From Eudorina sp. 2006-703-Eu-15 (Eukaryota > Chlorophyta > Chlorophyceae > Chlamydomonadales > Volvocaceae): a stretch of DNA of 64,000 bases. The stretch covers positions 124,001 to 188,000 of the forward strand of contig BDSI01000088.1 of assembly GCA_003117195.1 (NCBI GenBank). The letters run 5' to 3'. Position numbers and translations under genes: made by a program. Positions 22,030 through 33,287 of the stretch are shown here, piece by piece. Numbering within the stretch: the first letter of the stretch is position 1; every line of letters starts with the position of its first letter. A model generated the notes under the pieces. It did not search any database, had not been told where the DNA came from, and worked only from the letters and a program-made list of their open reading frames with translations.

Positions 22030-25000
22030 CCTTGTCCTTTCAGTACCTAATCAGTTTCAAAGGTCGGAATCATGAGATATACTAGCAACAACGTCCTTGA
22101 GCTTGCAGCGAAGCATAGGCGTGACAAGAGCTTGTCTCACCTTGACTTGTCTCCTGCCGTACTCGTGATTTTTTGTGTGCTCTCTTTCAGGCTAGTTGGC
22201 GTTGCATAGTCTGCAATGTTGCAGTTAGAAGGAAGATTATAGGGCGACACTTCCTGCACCATAGGTACAATCGAAATCATCTGCTTTCTCTAAAGAGTTC
22301 CGGAGACAGTTACGAGGTCTCCCCACAAATTCCGTTCCCTACGCACTTCTCCTGCATTCGACCCGCTCTACTTGTTTTATTTATTTCACGGTCGTCCCCG
22401 CAGTGTTCAAGCTAACTTCCCCTTTGCTGTAACCATCCACAAGAGGTATCCCGCACGACGTGGCGTAGTTGTACAGCAGAGAGAAGCACGGCACACTGTC
22501 GCACGCATACCCCCCTGAAGCTTGCACACCCGCACATACCCATCCGGCGCTGTTCGCAGATGTCTTTTTGTCTCTTTCATCAACGCGTCATCCCGCTCAT
22601 TGTCGATGCAAGCACCTGGCGGCAATCAGACCGGCTGTAATTTGGCCACCGGTTCCGGGCGGCCACCGACCAGTCCATATCCTGCAAACCTACGGGGATG
22701 GAGGCATAAAGGGGCTTGTCAAGATGGCGGAAATTGTATGGGGGTGTACGGACCGAGGTAGTAGACAGGCTGCTGACGATCATGGGGCCGCGCTCGTCCC
22801 TCCATGAAGCTTCGTGAGGACGTTGGGCGAGTGGCATTGTTGGGCTGCCACTCGACGAACCAAGCTCACCGCGCCCGCCCGCTTGCCCACCTCCTCATCG
22901 ATCTCCTCATGGATGTGCGGCGTGCTTGCCGTTGCGCTGCGTGTACTGCAAGTACGGCCCAGTCAGCAGGCGAGTGCACCGCAGGCTGTTGGCGGCGCGG
23001 CGACGGAAAGAGGATCTGCGGCTTGTCGGGTTGCGGAGGGGGCCGTACGGCGCAGTGACTTCAGCGGAGGGCAAAAGGCAGCGCTGCGTTGTCTCGGCGG
23101 GAGTGGACAGTGATGTTCCTAGGGGTCTTCGTCCGTAGCGGCCCCAAGGGAGCCCGGGACCGGCGCACGGACATGCGTGCCGTTGGTACCGATACGTGTA
23201 CGACACTGTGTGTCGTACTGGTGCTCAGGTGACGGGGCGGGATGCGGACCGCCGATGGTGGGCCTGCGGCGCGGCCGCCGCCAGGCAGGCTGCTGTAGCG
23301 CTGGGGCGGCAGGCCGCGTGGCCGCCCCACATCGCGGCTCGTTGGCTCGGGAGATGTCATGGCTGTGAGGCGATGGGTGGAGGTCCAGGTGGGGTGTTGG
23401 TGCGAGGACTTGCACCAGGTGAACCTTGACGCCCTCTTTCCCTCGTTAATCCCCAGGAACATCGTCCTCACGCTGCCTCTCTGTTAGTGTTCGGCGAATG
23501 TGCAGCTCAAGCCTGTAGTGTGTGTGTAAAAAGAAACTGTTTGTGTGTGTGCGGCGGCGCGGATAGTCTCAGGGCCTGTGTCAAATTTCATTTGAGTGCA
23601 CCCCCCGACCAGGGTGCCAGCCTCATGTAAAGGTTCATCCCCTACGTGCCCCGACCCCTCCTCTCTCCCGCTAGCCCGTCCGCACCTTCCCCCTTCCCCC
23701 CACCTCCCCGCCTGCCCTCCATCCCTAGACAGCCAGCGTCGCGGTCCTCCTCATGCAGGGGGTGCGCCGCTCCGACCGGGCACGGTGGGGAGCCAATCCC
23801 TCAAGTTAAGCCCTCTACCCGGTCGCCCATACGCGCTTCTTCCACATCCCGCCATACCAGCCATGCCTTCCAGCCTTCCATACACGCCGTACAGGTCGTA
23901 CCCTCAGCCATCCGATATAGCTTCCATGTTTGCCTGGGCGTTGCCCGCCTGGGACCCGACCCGACCCCTGGGACCCGGCCCGTCCCCTGAGACCCGGCCC
24001 GTCCTTTGGGATCCGTGAGGGATCGGGCTATTCCCCCTCATCCATGGCACTTCTGCGGTCTCGTCACTGCGTTTGTTGAGAAATAACTGGGGGTGTCGTG
24101 CTGTCGTCTATGCTTCCCCGCTTTCCGGTCATCTCTTCCATTAATATGCAAAGCACGAAATGAACGGTCAACTGGCCCCAAACGCGCTTCCAGAATGTAG
24201 ATGTGCGAGTCAAGATATATATTGTGATTAGCGGTTTCCATAGACCCGTTTCCGCCCGCTTTCGCCTTGCGGCTCCCGTGTCAACAACGTTCGGACCTCA
24301 AGGAGTCGCCTTGAAAGCCTTACAGTATAATCTTTTCTGCACGTATCGGAAGCCTAATTCTTCCGTATTCGACCGTTTGCTCAGGGTTAAGGCTGGCCGC
24401 AGCCATCGATTGCGGACACGAGTAGTTTCAGAAACATGGCGACAGTTACAAAAAGCGCGACTTGTATGCAGGCCCTTCTATATTCAAACCTGAACATTCC
24501 ACCTCTACGCCTTAGAGGCTTGGCCCAAGCCTGTCGTACACGCAGCAAAGGTTTTTTTGACACCATAAAGTGCAGCTCGCCTAATGTTTCCACTACAGAA
24601 TTATAAAGTGACTTGGGGACCGGGCCTGCAATTATAAGGGCTCACCTGATGCCTTTAGTTACGGTATCCTCTAAAACCCGAAAGCATGTTTGGAACCGCC
24701 CCAGTCTGTGGAACGCTCGGTCACAGTAGGATAACATCTAATTATGCAATAGATGCCGGTATTTAGCCGTCTGCGCGAGACGTTAGCTTGCTTGCCTGGC
24801 GTCCACCTCAACCACTGCAGCACTGCTAATGCCCTCACAGCCAGCCGACACAAAGCTGCTCAGTCAATAAGTATAATCAAAAAAGTGTTTTACTCATTAG
24901 TTGAGGTCCGGCAGCGAGAGACAAGGATGGCGCTTGCATTGCAAGGTGAGAGGAAGGTCATGGATTGCGGGCACTCGTGGCGATATACGAACGAACTATA

Positions 25001-25519
25001 TGTATTTTTCACGTAGCAATACTAAAACGACAACTCAGCGATGCTTTATATGCCGATGTTTGTGACTGAGAGACTGACATGCACATGGGGGTTCGGGAAT
25101 CGCGTGCAATACACGTAGTGACCTTGAGAAGATTTTTCCTATCATTCTCGAGTGGGGCATGGGTCTTACCGTTCTTCACGGGTCAACGGCAACCGTCGTC
25201 CCTAATTGATGAAGTGATAATCTATCACTGTCTGCAGCATTGCCAAATGTCAAATTGTCATAACTATGTAGCTGCACTTCTGAGGTTATAATGCTCGAAG
25301 TCCAGAACCGCAGACTTGGTGAGCCAAGATTTCGTTCGCAACGACGTCTAACATCGCATTTGCATTGTATCCTACCATCTCGCCTGCCGTAAAGCCTGTG
25401 CCCCTTACACAGGAGTGCGCCGGTATGACGCATCCTTCTGCATACCCAAACCAGCCCAAACCTGAGCTTGCGTGGTTATGTCACGTTCCATTGCGCCTTC
25501 GCCGTCACGAGATTCCGCG
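22030..25519. other. Unassigned 3.5-kb spacer
   Basis: No conserved exon was recognised on either strand. From 22.6 to 23.5 kb there are overlapping GC-rich frames on both strands without domain signatures. A purine/pyrimidine-skewed C-rich stretch lies at about 23.64-23.75 kb, and short repeats of GACCCGRCCCGTCC type lie at about 23.95-24.01 kb. The 24.0-25.4 kb part is AT-richer and looks intergenic. A gene with poorly conserved exons cannot be excluded. Confidence 0.35.
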
Positions 25520-25520
25520 T

Positions 25521-26098
25521 CTGGTGATGATACCACCTTTGTCTGGTGATGATACCGCCTCAAAGGTAGTTCAGCATCTACGGATGTGTGCAGCTGCCTT
25601 GCACAGAAAGAGCTGACTCCGTTTTGCGTTTTTACTTACTTGCTGGCGCGCCCGACGGAAGGGGTTCGATGATCCACCAGGTGCGCAAGTTGCCGGCTCG
25701 AAGGTTAGTCAGCATCTTCGTACGTGCGCAGCTGCCCCTTACGGTTCAATCTGAGTCTGTGTGTGCATACTTGCTTGCAGGCGCGCGCATCGGAAGGGGT
25801 GATTCGTCAGATGTGTATCGTTACATATCTGACCGGGCCAGGTGTGTTGAGTAGCCGCCTCGAAGGTAGGTCAGCACCTTCGGATTTGCGCAGCTGCCCC
25901 TTCTGACTTCGGTCGTTCTTTCTTGCTTTCAGGTGCGCTCGACGGAATGGGTCGGTGATTCGCCAGGTATGTATATAAATTTGGCTCAGGGAGGGATTAT
26001 GCGCCGGGTCCTGGGCTTGGGGTTAGAAAGGATTATGTTCCAGGTCCTTGGGTTTGGTTCAGGGAACGATGCACCACGTTCCTGGGTTGGGGTCGGGG
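25521..26098. repeat. Cluster of three short tandem-repeat arrays
   Basis: Three nested patterns are visible. Two copies of a 22-bp unit (CTGGTGATGATACC...) start at 25521 and 25543. Three degenerate units of about 140-160 bp start near 25563, 25701 and 25863, each opening with AAGGTWRKTCAGCAYCT and containing GCGCAGCTGCC and ACTTGCT. Three units of about 36 bp start near 25994, 26029 and 26065, each with a GGGTTYGG core. No open frame spans them. Confidence 0.65.
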
Positions 26099-26279
26099 GG
26101 AGATCATTCACGTGGTCCTCATCTGCCAGCGCAGCTCAGCTCCAGTAACATCCTCTTCGGGGCTGTTTCGGGCGGTGTGGGAGTTCTGTGGTGAGGATGT
26201 TAGCTGCGATACCGTTGCTGTGGCGGTCGCACATGATCTGCTGTAACGCATCCACCATGTTTCCCCCAAACGGGCTGTT

Positions 26280-27345
26280 ACTGTATTTCTTGACCTGTTT
26301 GTCGTCTTCTCGGTTCGCTTCTCGGTTCGCTTCGTAGGGCGTTGCGCTCCACGCGGCCCGGCCTTCCGAACTGCTGGTTGCACTGGTGGAACTGCTGACG
26401 GCGCCGGCGGCTGCGGCGGCGTCTAGAAACGAACATCACACACAAGGGCCAAGGCATGGCTACGGTGCTCTCGAGTTGTTGGCCGTTACGGCTCCGAGTA
26501 ACGCCCCTGCCCGACGTGTATCATCAGCCTGCTGCGTCGTGCGAAGTCGCGGGCCGCTTCCAAGCTGCAAGGCACGGCGAGTCTTCTAGACAGGCCCTCT
26601 GACCTGCAGACCGGGACGACATTGCCGAGTCGCGAAACCGGTTGCTGACTCCGTTTTCCCGCATCACTCATTCCCGCGTCGCGCCCGCAGCTGATGGAAC
26701 TGTTGGCGCTGCTAGTGACCTCCTCGCCGTACAACGCCGCGTGGCTGCTGGCCCGTGGCGGTGCCGGGGCTGTGTCCGGCTTGGTCCGGTGCGGCATGAG
26801 GGCCCTGGACCGCTACAACGGCCTGGCGGCGGACGATACCTGGCGGCGCTACTGCAGGTAGGAATGTTTAGAGTGCGTCAGGGCGCGGATGAATGTCCTG
26901 GATGCAGCTTGCCTGGTAGCCTCGGTAGTCTTAACTCGCCGGGGGCTATGATGCCGGGCTTGGTAGTCTGTGCCACCCAGTGCAGTACTTTCAAGTACCG
27001 AGTTTGGGGAAGCCCCTAGATGTGCTCGCTCCGCGCTTTTACTGAGGGTGTTAGGGACCCCCGCTTGCGGCGGTTTGTTGTCGCAGACGCTGGCGTGCCT
27101 CTGCAGGACGCCCTTCGCGAGCGAAGCAGCCCTCCCTTCATGCTCAGCAGGAGGAGCTGGTGGCGTATGTGGTGGCATGCGGACTCATACACAGGTCCGA
27201 TGGGGCGAAAAGGCTCGCCGGCCTCTTCCCCGCACCCCTAAGCCAAGCTGTCCCGATCCGCATAACCCCCGAACCTTCTTCTCGTAGTATCAGATCGACG
27301 GAGCTGTTCAGTATGTTTGACCAACCAGCGGCCAACAACACGGCC
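26280..27345 (+). pseudogene. Partial duplicate of SCAPER exons, frame-broken
   Basis: This segment is a direct-orientation copy of about 43.09-44.57 kb in the SCAPER gene, including intron sequence, so it arose by DNA duplication and not retroposition. It covers the exons that encode GVALHAARPSGLLVALAELL, LMELLALLVTSSPYNAAWLL, the ELVAYVVACGLIHR exon and the start of TELFSLFDQPAAN. Breaks: the first exon's 3' end with its donor and part of the next intron are deleted; 28 bp present at about 43767-43794 are missing near 26839, shifting the frame; the third exon has altered bases; and about 200 bp of the following intron are gone. The neighbouring exons are absent. It is not expected to encode protein. 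Confidence 0.9.
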
Positions 27346-27966
27346 AACAAGCAAGCAAGTGGCAGCGTCAGTGTTTCGGCCGGCGTAGCCCTCCAGACCA
27401 AAGAGGTGTGTTTGTCTATTGTGCGTACAGGTCTCGGGTGATTTGCGCTGTAGTGGGAGCACTCAAAATAAGCAGAGTGGGCGTTGTGTAGCAGTTACGC
27501 GTGCATGAGCTTAAGCACGTCAAGTGGGGACCGAACATAACGGACATAGTTATTACCGCCTCCTACAGCGCGTTTACCGGATTCCATTACAGCCTTTGGC
27601 AGAAAAAATGTATGTATGTTACATGTTGTACTGGTCGTATGGCCAATACTGACATGCGTCCCGTGCATGCGTCCCCCCACAACGATTTACGTCAAGGGGC
27701 GCACAAAGACGAGTTAATTAAAAGGAAGAAAGAATCTATGCCCGATTCGTGAGAATGTCCCTTCGCGCTTTCTGAAAAAATGTCATTTCCTGCCGTACTC
27801 CTTGGATTGAGCTAAAGGATCGTATATTAGCATCAGGCCATGTGCGATGCTTCCGGATATATTATTATGAATAACCTTGCTTACATTTCTTACGTAACCT
27901 GGAGACATTTCTTACGTATACTTGCTCTGCAGGTTCCGGAAGCAGTTAGCCCCACCCCCCACGCGC
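27346..27966. other. Spacer and probable serpin 5' region
   Basis: No gene was recognised. A good acceptor (TGCTCTGCAG) at about 27923-27932 precedes the serpin ATG by about 35 bp, so the transcript may begin further upstream with an intron in the 5' UTR. Confidence 0.4.
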
Positions 27967-30660
27967 ATGGGCAAAGCGCAGTCGAAGCTGACCATGGCGG
28001 AGTGTGCATCCGTTGCATCCAGCTCGGGAATTTCCGCTGTGGCCAATGCTAGCTTTGGCTTATTCCTCGGGGCCCTGCCTATATCGTCCTCGCCGTTAGG
28101 ATGCTTCTTGTCGCCGTTGAGCATTGTTTACGCCTTGTCTCTTGCGCTCAACGGCGCGGGTAAGTTTATGCGTTGCGTTTTGTAGTGTTGCACCTGGAGG
28201 TCCGATGCTTTAAGAAACGAATTGACGGAGTCCTATGATTGACGTTTTTTGTAATCACTTATCATGGTGTTTTACTGTCGTTTTCGTATTTCATGTTCTT
28301 TGAGGTGTGCATCTCCCGTATACAGCTGTGAGCAGTTTCCCTACGGAAGCTAACACCATGTTCTCTTGCAAATCATACTAGTCCATGCTTAATACGATGT
28401 ATTCGTCCCTTGTTGCCCAGGTCCCAAGTCCGCTACGCACACGGAGCTCCTGAGTGTACTTGGTGGGCGAACGGGTCAGCAGTTGGGCCTGTCGGAGGCT
28501 GGCCTCAACTCAGACCTCGGACGCGCCATGACGCTTTTGAACGGCCAATGTGGAACGGATTCCGGCGCCCAGATGGTGTTGGCCAACAGCGTGTGGACGA
28601 AGGGCATACAGCTGAAGCAGGCGTACGTCGAATCCATGCAGTCGCTGTTCCAGGCACGTGAGAACACGGTCTGGGGTGTCTGGATTGCGCACCGCATCGC
28701 ATGTGCACGGGGAGCAGATGTGTTCCGTGATGGGCGTGCCGGAACACTTGGTTCCATCTCGAACAATGCCCATGCTATTGTTGTTCGTTCACTGGGCATA
28801 GCTGTGCGTTCGTCATGGCGCGAGGAGGCGCAGTAAGTCTGTCTGTGCCGCTGTGCATTCCTGAACTGCACCAGGAGGTTTGCGCCCGGGTTTCGCTAAG
28901 CCCCGAAAATTTTGAGGAGAGCTGAGCAGTTCGAGAGGGGGGGCCATACGAATGTGCGCAACATGGACGCCGCGGTTACATGATCGCATCATGTCGCGTG
29001 AACTTGCACCACACCCGCAGGCAACTGCACGGGAGGCGGTCAACGGCAAGAAGGACGTCAACGACTGGGTTGCGGAAGCCACCCGCGGAATGATCAAGGA
29101 CCTGCTGGAAACGGACAAGTAGGTTGCGGTCCGGTCCTTTGGGCAGCTTTACATGATGCCATTACCTGAGCTGGGTTACTGGAAAGCGGTTTGGCTGCGT
29201 TACATCTCATACCCGCACCGCCCCTGATGATGAACGCGCAGCTTTGACGCAGTTCTGTGCAACGCTATCTACTTCAAAGGCCTGTGGAAGCATGCCTTCA
29301 AACCCGAGTGAGTTGGGTACCAGGTCTAGCCGGGCGAATCCTGGGATGGTGCCCGCGATGGGACGGAGCCGCTGGACGCATCCAAGCAATGTTGGGAATG
29401 TGACGTTCAGTCCTGGTGGCGCAGGGATGGCGGCGGGAAAGGCCAGGAGGGCGTAGCTTGTTTTCGCCGACTTCGCTGCCTGCCATCCGATGCGTTTAGC
29501 GATCTTGCTCATCGTGGTTGGTGCGCCGGGTCGGAACCAACCAGGGCAGCACCGCGGATTCCCGCCGAATGTGGTATCCGCGTTTGTGGTGTCGTAGGCT
29601 CACCCAGAAGCGCGGATTCACCACGTCCAGCGGCGAGGCGACGACGGTCAGCATGATGCAGCAGCTGTTCGAGAAGGACACCGCCATCAAGGTCGTTCGC
29701 AAGCAGGACCTGTACGACGCTGTGACGCTCCCGTACAAGGGCGACACGTTCAGCGCGGTTGCGCTGCTACCGGCGAAGGGCGTGGAGATGGGCGCGGCGC
29801 TCAAGGACTGGGCGGCGGGGCCTCAGGTGCGTAGCTGGGTTGCCGTGGCTCTGAGGCCAAAATCCCTGTACGCGTGACGTGTTACATGCGTTGGGCTGGT
29901 CTTTAGATACAGGGATTGTCGCGACTTGTGGTTGGCGTGTTTCACGGCTGGACGTTGTAACAATACATGCCCGTTTTCTTCTGCACCGTCGTCCGTTGCA
30001 CGTGTGTTTCCGTCGTCGTCGTGCAGGAGTCTGAACTGATGCCGCGCGTCAAGGTGGTCATCCCCAAGTTCAAAGTGACCTCCAAGACGTCGCTCGTGCC
30101 CTTGCTCAAGAGCCTGGGTGTGGAGGCCCCATTCAGCCCAGCGGCGGCGGACTTCACCCGGATGGCTGACGGCGGGCTGTACATCAGCGACGTGGTGCAC
30201 GAGGTACGTTGCAGCGGGCGGCGGGTCTGGAGGGGACGGGGATAAACTCATCAACTAGCAGGGTCTTCATCCGAAAGCTGTTGGATTACCGTATCCGGTG
30301 CCACGCCGACTGGCCATTGAACGCACTTTGCAGGCCGTCGTGCGCGGATCTCCTTTTGCAGCGCTGCACTGGTGCCTGTCGATGTATGCATTCGCTGCTG
30401 TCGGCACTGCAACACCCCAGCCTAGCCGCCCGCTTCCATAATGCTGTTCCGATGCCTAAACCAACCACCAACAGGCTGTCGTGGAGGTTGACGAGGAGGG
30501 CACTGTGGCTGCAGCCGCGACCGCTGTCGTGATGCTGCGCTGTATGCCGCTGCCGCCGGAGGAAATCATCTTCGACCGCCCTTTCGCGTTCATGATCTAC
30601 CACAACCCCACGGGCCTGCCGGCCTTCGTGGGCGTCGTGAACGACCCCAGTGCCGCTTGA
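27967..30660 (+). CDS. Serpin (serine/cysteine protease inhibitor fold)
   Basis: Seven exons, 27967-28159, 28421-28653, 29021-29118, 29242-29307, 29598-29826, 30027-30203 and 30475-30660, join in phase to 393 residues, the usual serpin length. Family marks: FLSPLSIVYALSLALNGAG near the N-terminus, MVLANSVWTKG, VNDWVAEATRGMIKDLL, LCNAIYFKGLWKHAF, VTLPYKGD, PRVKVVIPKFKV, and the C-terminal FDRPFAFMIYHN plus PAFVGVVNDP. The reactive-centre loop has an inhibitory hinge, EEGTVAAAATA (residues 339-349), so it should be able to insert. Standard counting puts P2-P1-P1' at Arg354-Cys355-Met356. There is no signal peptide; MGKAQS fits the N-myristoylation pattern, so it is probably intracellular. Intron 2 needs a GC donor at 28654 to keep frame. 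The target protease is unknown. Confidence 0.95.
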
Positions 30661-32341
30661 AGCTTGCAGCGGCTATGAACTGCCCGGGGGGCGGACATCA
30701 GTCTCTGGCCTGGTGAGCCCACCACAACAGCCCGTGGTGTTGTGAGACTTGCAGATTTGTTTTACGGCAAAGAATCTCTATATGGTGGATAATAGTACAG
30801 AATCCCATGCCCTGCCTGGCTGCGGAGGCCCGTGGCTGTCTTGAGCTGTACTAGTGGTTGCTTTGTTGCGAGAGCATAAGCATATGCCGCCTGCATGACG
30901 CCCATCAACAGCATGCGCTGGTCGTTTGACGGGTGGTACTGCAATGAGAGATGTACCCCTTCCCGTACTGGCTCCAGTTGGCGTACTGTAGAGAGCTCCA
31001 AAGACGTCGTTCCGCAAGGGTCTGGAGGAGGATTCCGCATTGCAAGGGTGTGCGGTGAGCAGTGTTGCCGGTTCCCATATACTGTCTCGTATGTCTACTA
31101 CTCGGAGGACATGTCGTCACGACACTTTTTTTCCTTAGCGATGTCTGTGGTTTTGTTTGTGGTTCTCCCCGCGGGCAAGTGGATGCAGTGGTTGTAGCCT
31201 CGTTCTGCGCAACAGACCCACATGCTCCCGTGTGCACATGGTTTGGTTGGGTATGGTTTTTAGCTGTGGTTAGTCTCAGGTGCCGTGTCCGTCGGCTGGC
31301 GCGGTGAGGCTTAGTGTCCCCCACTTTCATGGGCATTCAAGTTGTGAAGGGTTATACGCGCGCAAGGGTTGCTGGTACTGTGTACTGGCGGTCCGCACAG
31401 GTCCGCATCGCTGTTCGGCATGGTAGTAGCAATCAGCGTACTCGACTTTGCCACGCAGTGACATCGAAAGCTGGCCGTGGAAATCTGGTGCCCTGCAGTA
31501 AGTGGGACGAGTGTTGTGGTGATCGAGTTGTTCCGTGTTGTTCTAGTTGGAGTGCCTCCTGCGCCTGGCCAGAGACGTCGATTGGACTTGGCCAAGCAGT
31601 GGACGTTGAGGCCACCGATGCCGGTCCTATCGGGCTGTTAAGCCCGCGAGCTCTCCTGATCTCTGGTACGGTATAATAAATGTTGTATCGCGCTTGGTCG
31701 GAGCCGTCTATGTTGCGAACGTTGTTCCCCGGCATGCCAAACAATGCAGCACACCGACGCAGGTTCACTGGCGCTTTACAATGTTGGCTCGACAGATCCA
31801 ATTTGACAGCGCTCTCGCACGCGCACCTGGACCTGGACCGACTCACACACCTGGGGTAATGGGCAATCCATCGTAAGGGCCTTATCGACCCATCACCCAC
31901 AAATAATTCCTACCCACCCCAAATCACTATTAGACAGGTGGCATCCAGTATAGCCACGTATGTGGACAAGCTCGTCGCCACAGCTGCAATGCCAAGCAGG
32001 AAACACCTCAGCGTAAATTGAGGCCCAACAGGGCAGTGTACAGAACACTGCAGCACGGGGCCCAAGTATCATCCTTTCTCTCCCCCAAACACCCATGCCT
32101 TTGTTGTTAAGCTGGTCTAAACTCCGTCGAGCATAACCCTGGTCAGGACCTTCCGTGCGCTCCGATGCGGGCGACCATGTCACTCGCCGGACCTGCAAAC
32201 CAGGGACAGAGGTATCACCGGGGCTCAAACCTAACCAGGCCCGACGGGATGATGCTAAATGGCTGCCCCTCCAAGGGGATTTATTCCGTACATGGCAACA
32301 TGACAACATGGCTTCTATGACACGAGGCAGAAAGCCAATTG
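30661..32341. other. Spacer between convergent serpin and NDUFA2 genes
   Basis: The two genes point towards each other here, so the region holds both 3' UTRs. No exon or RNA gene was recognised. On the minus strand an AATAAA-like sequence (32280-32285) lies about 60 bp past the NDUFA2 stop and could be a polyadenylation signal. Confidence 0.4.
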
Positions 32342-32961
32342 TCATTTATTGACATTCCTAGGTCTGGTGGTCCCATCGCCGTCTGCCGATACATACTTGG
32401 GCATCGCCTCGCCAGCCTTAATGAGCTCATTTAATTTAGACAACACTGTCGACGAATCCGCGCCTTGCACGCTCACGGACTTCTCAACACCATAGTCTGC
32501 GGAGGGGCAAGGGGCGCAGGTGATCGCCATTAGCGCAGGTACGGCAGGGAAAATTTCGTCTCCTTTGGTTTCCACAAGGGTAACAAACGGGAGGGTGTCC
32601 CGGCAACCGCACACTCACCGTAGCGAGCAGTGAGCTTGGCCTCCGCCCCCGAGCACTCCCGGACCAGAATGGGGAAGTGTGGGTTGGCCTTCTTCATCTC
32701 CGCGTAATTGGAGACGACGAACTCCCTGCGTACCGTTGCTCAAGTTGTACACTCCCGGGACACTTCGGCGTCCGTGCAATAGTGCTTACCTCACGCCCTT
32801 GCTTGCTTCGGAAGCCTGGCAGAGGTGGATTCTGCAGGCAGCGTGGCAGGCACAGTCTCAGAGTTCCGGTAAGCAGCACCCATCAGCAAGGTCCTTCTCA
32901 ATATGCGGCAGCTTTACCTAAGCTCCTGCATGCTTTTGGATAAAGCATTGCGCCATGCCAT
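32342..32961 (-). CDS. NDUFA2: NADH:ubiquinone oxidoreductase subunit NDUFA2 (B8)
   Basis: Four exons, 32961-32918, 32831-32790, 32725-32619 and 32496-32342, join in phase to 115 residues. The product is the small accessory B8 subunit of mitochondrial complex I, with a thioredoxin-like fold. Diagnostic segments are ELRIHLCQASEASKGVREFV, which crosses two splice junctions, then YAEMKKANPHFPILVRECSG and LTARYGDYGVEKSVSV. The length is somewhat above animal homologues (about 99) because of the C-terminal tail GDGTTRPRNVNK. The ATG at 32961 gives MAWRNALSKSMQELR, matching the family N-terminus. It is divergently arranged with FCF1, whose ATG is 326 bp away. Confidence 0.95.
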
Positions 32962-33287
32962 CCTTAAAAACGTTGCCTTCAAAGGTTGGCCTAAAGCCCC
33001 TGAGACAATCACGTTTTCCTAGAGACTGCAACGGTGCTTGACCTAGACGCAATGTGCCAAAAGCTCTCACGCAATAAGATTGATTGGTAACCGTCTGGAC
33101 AATTTAGAGCGCCGTACTAGCTGTACGGACATGCGCCTTCCAATATTTGCGTGTTTGCTCATGAGAGTGACAATACATCTATCTAGAAGAAGTTATTATC
33201 CCCACTGCAGTGGTCGCACGTGCTATCTTTATTTTCCCAGCCGTTCTCTGCCAACATATTTTGTAAGGCTTTTTAAAAAGAGGCATC
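32962..33287. promoter_or_regulatory. Shared head-to-head promoter of NDUFA2 and FCF1
   Basis: Only 326 bp separate the two start codons, so both transcripts must begin within or very near this stretch. An ATTGG (reverse CCAAT) occurs at 33083-33087 in GATTGATTGGTAACC. No clear TATA box is assigned. Bidirectional activity is inferred from the spacing. Confidence 0.6.

Noticed and set aside
22407..23471. Cluster of overlapping 60-136-codon frames on both strands
   Set aside because: Looked for a gene between U2A' and the repeats; no frame had domain-like sequence or matching splice phases.
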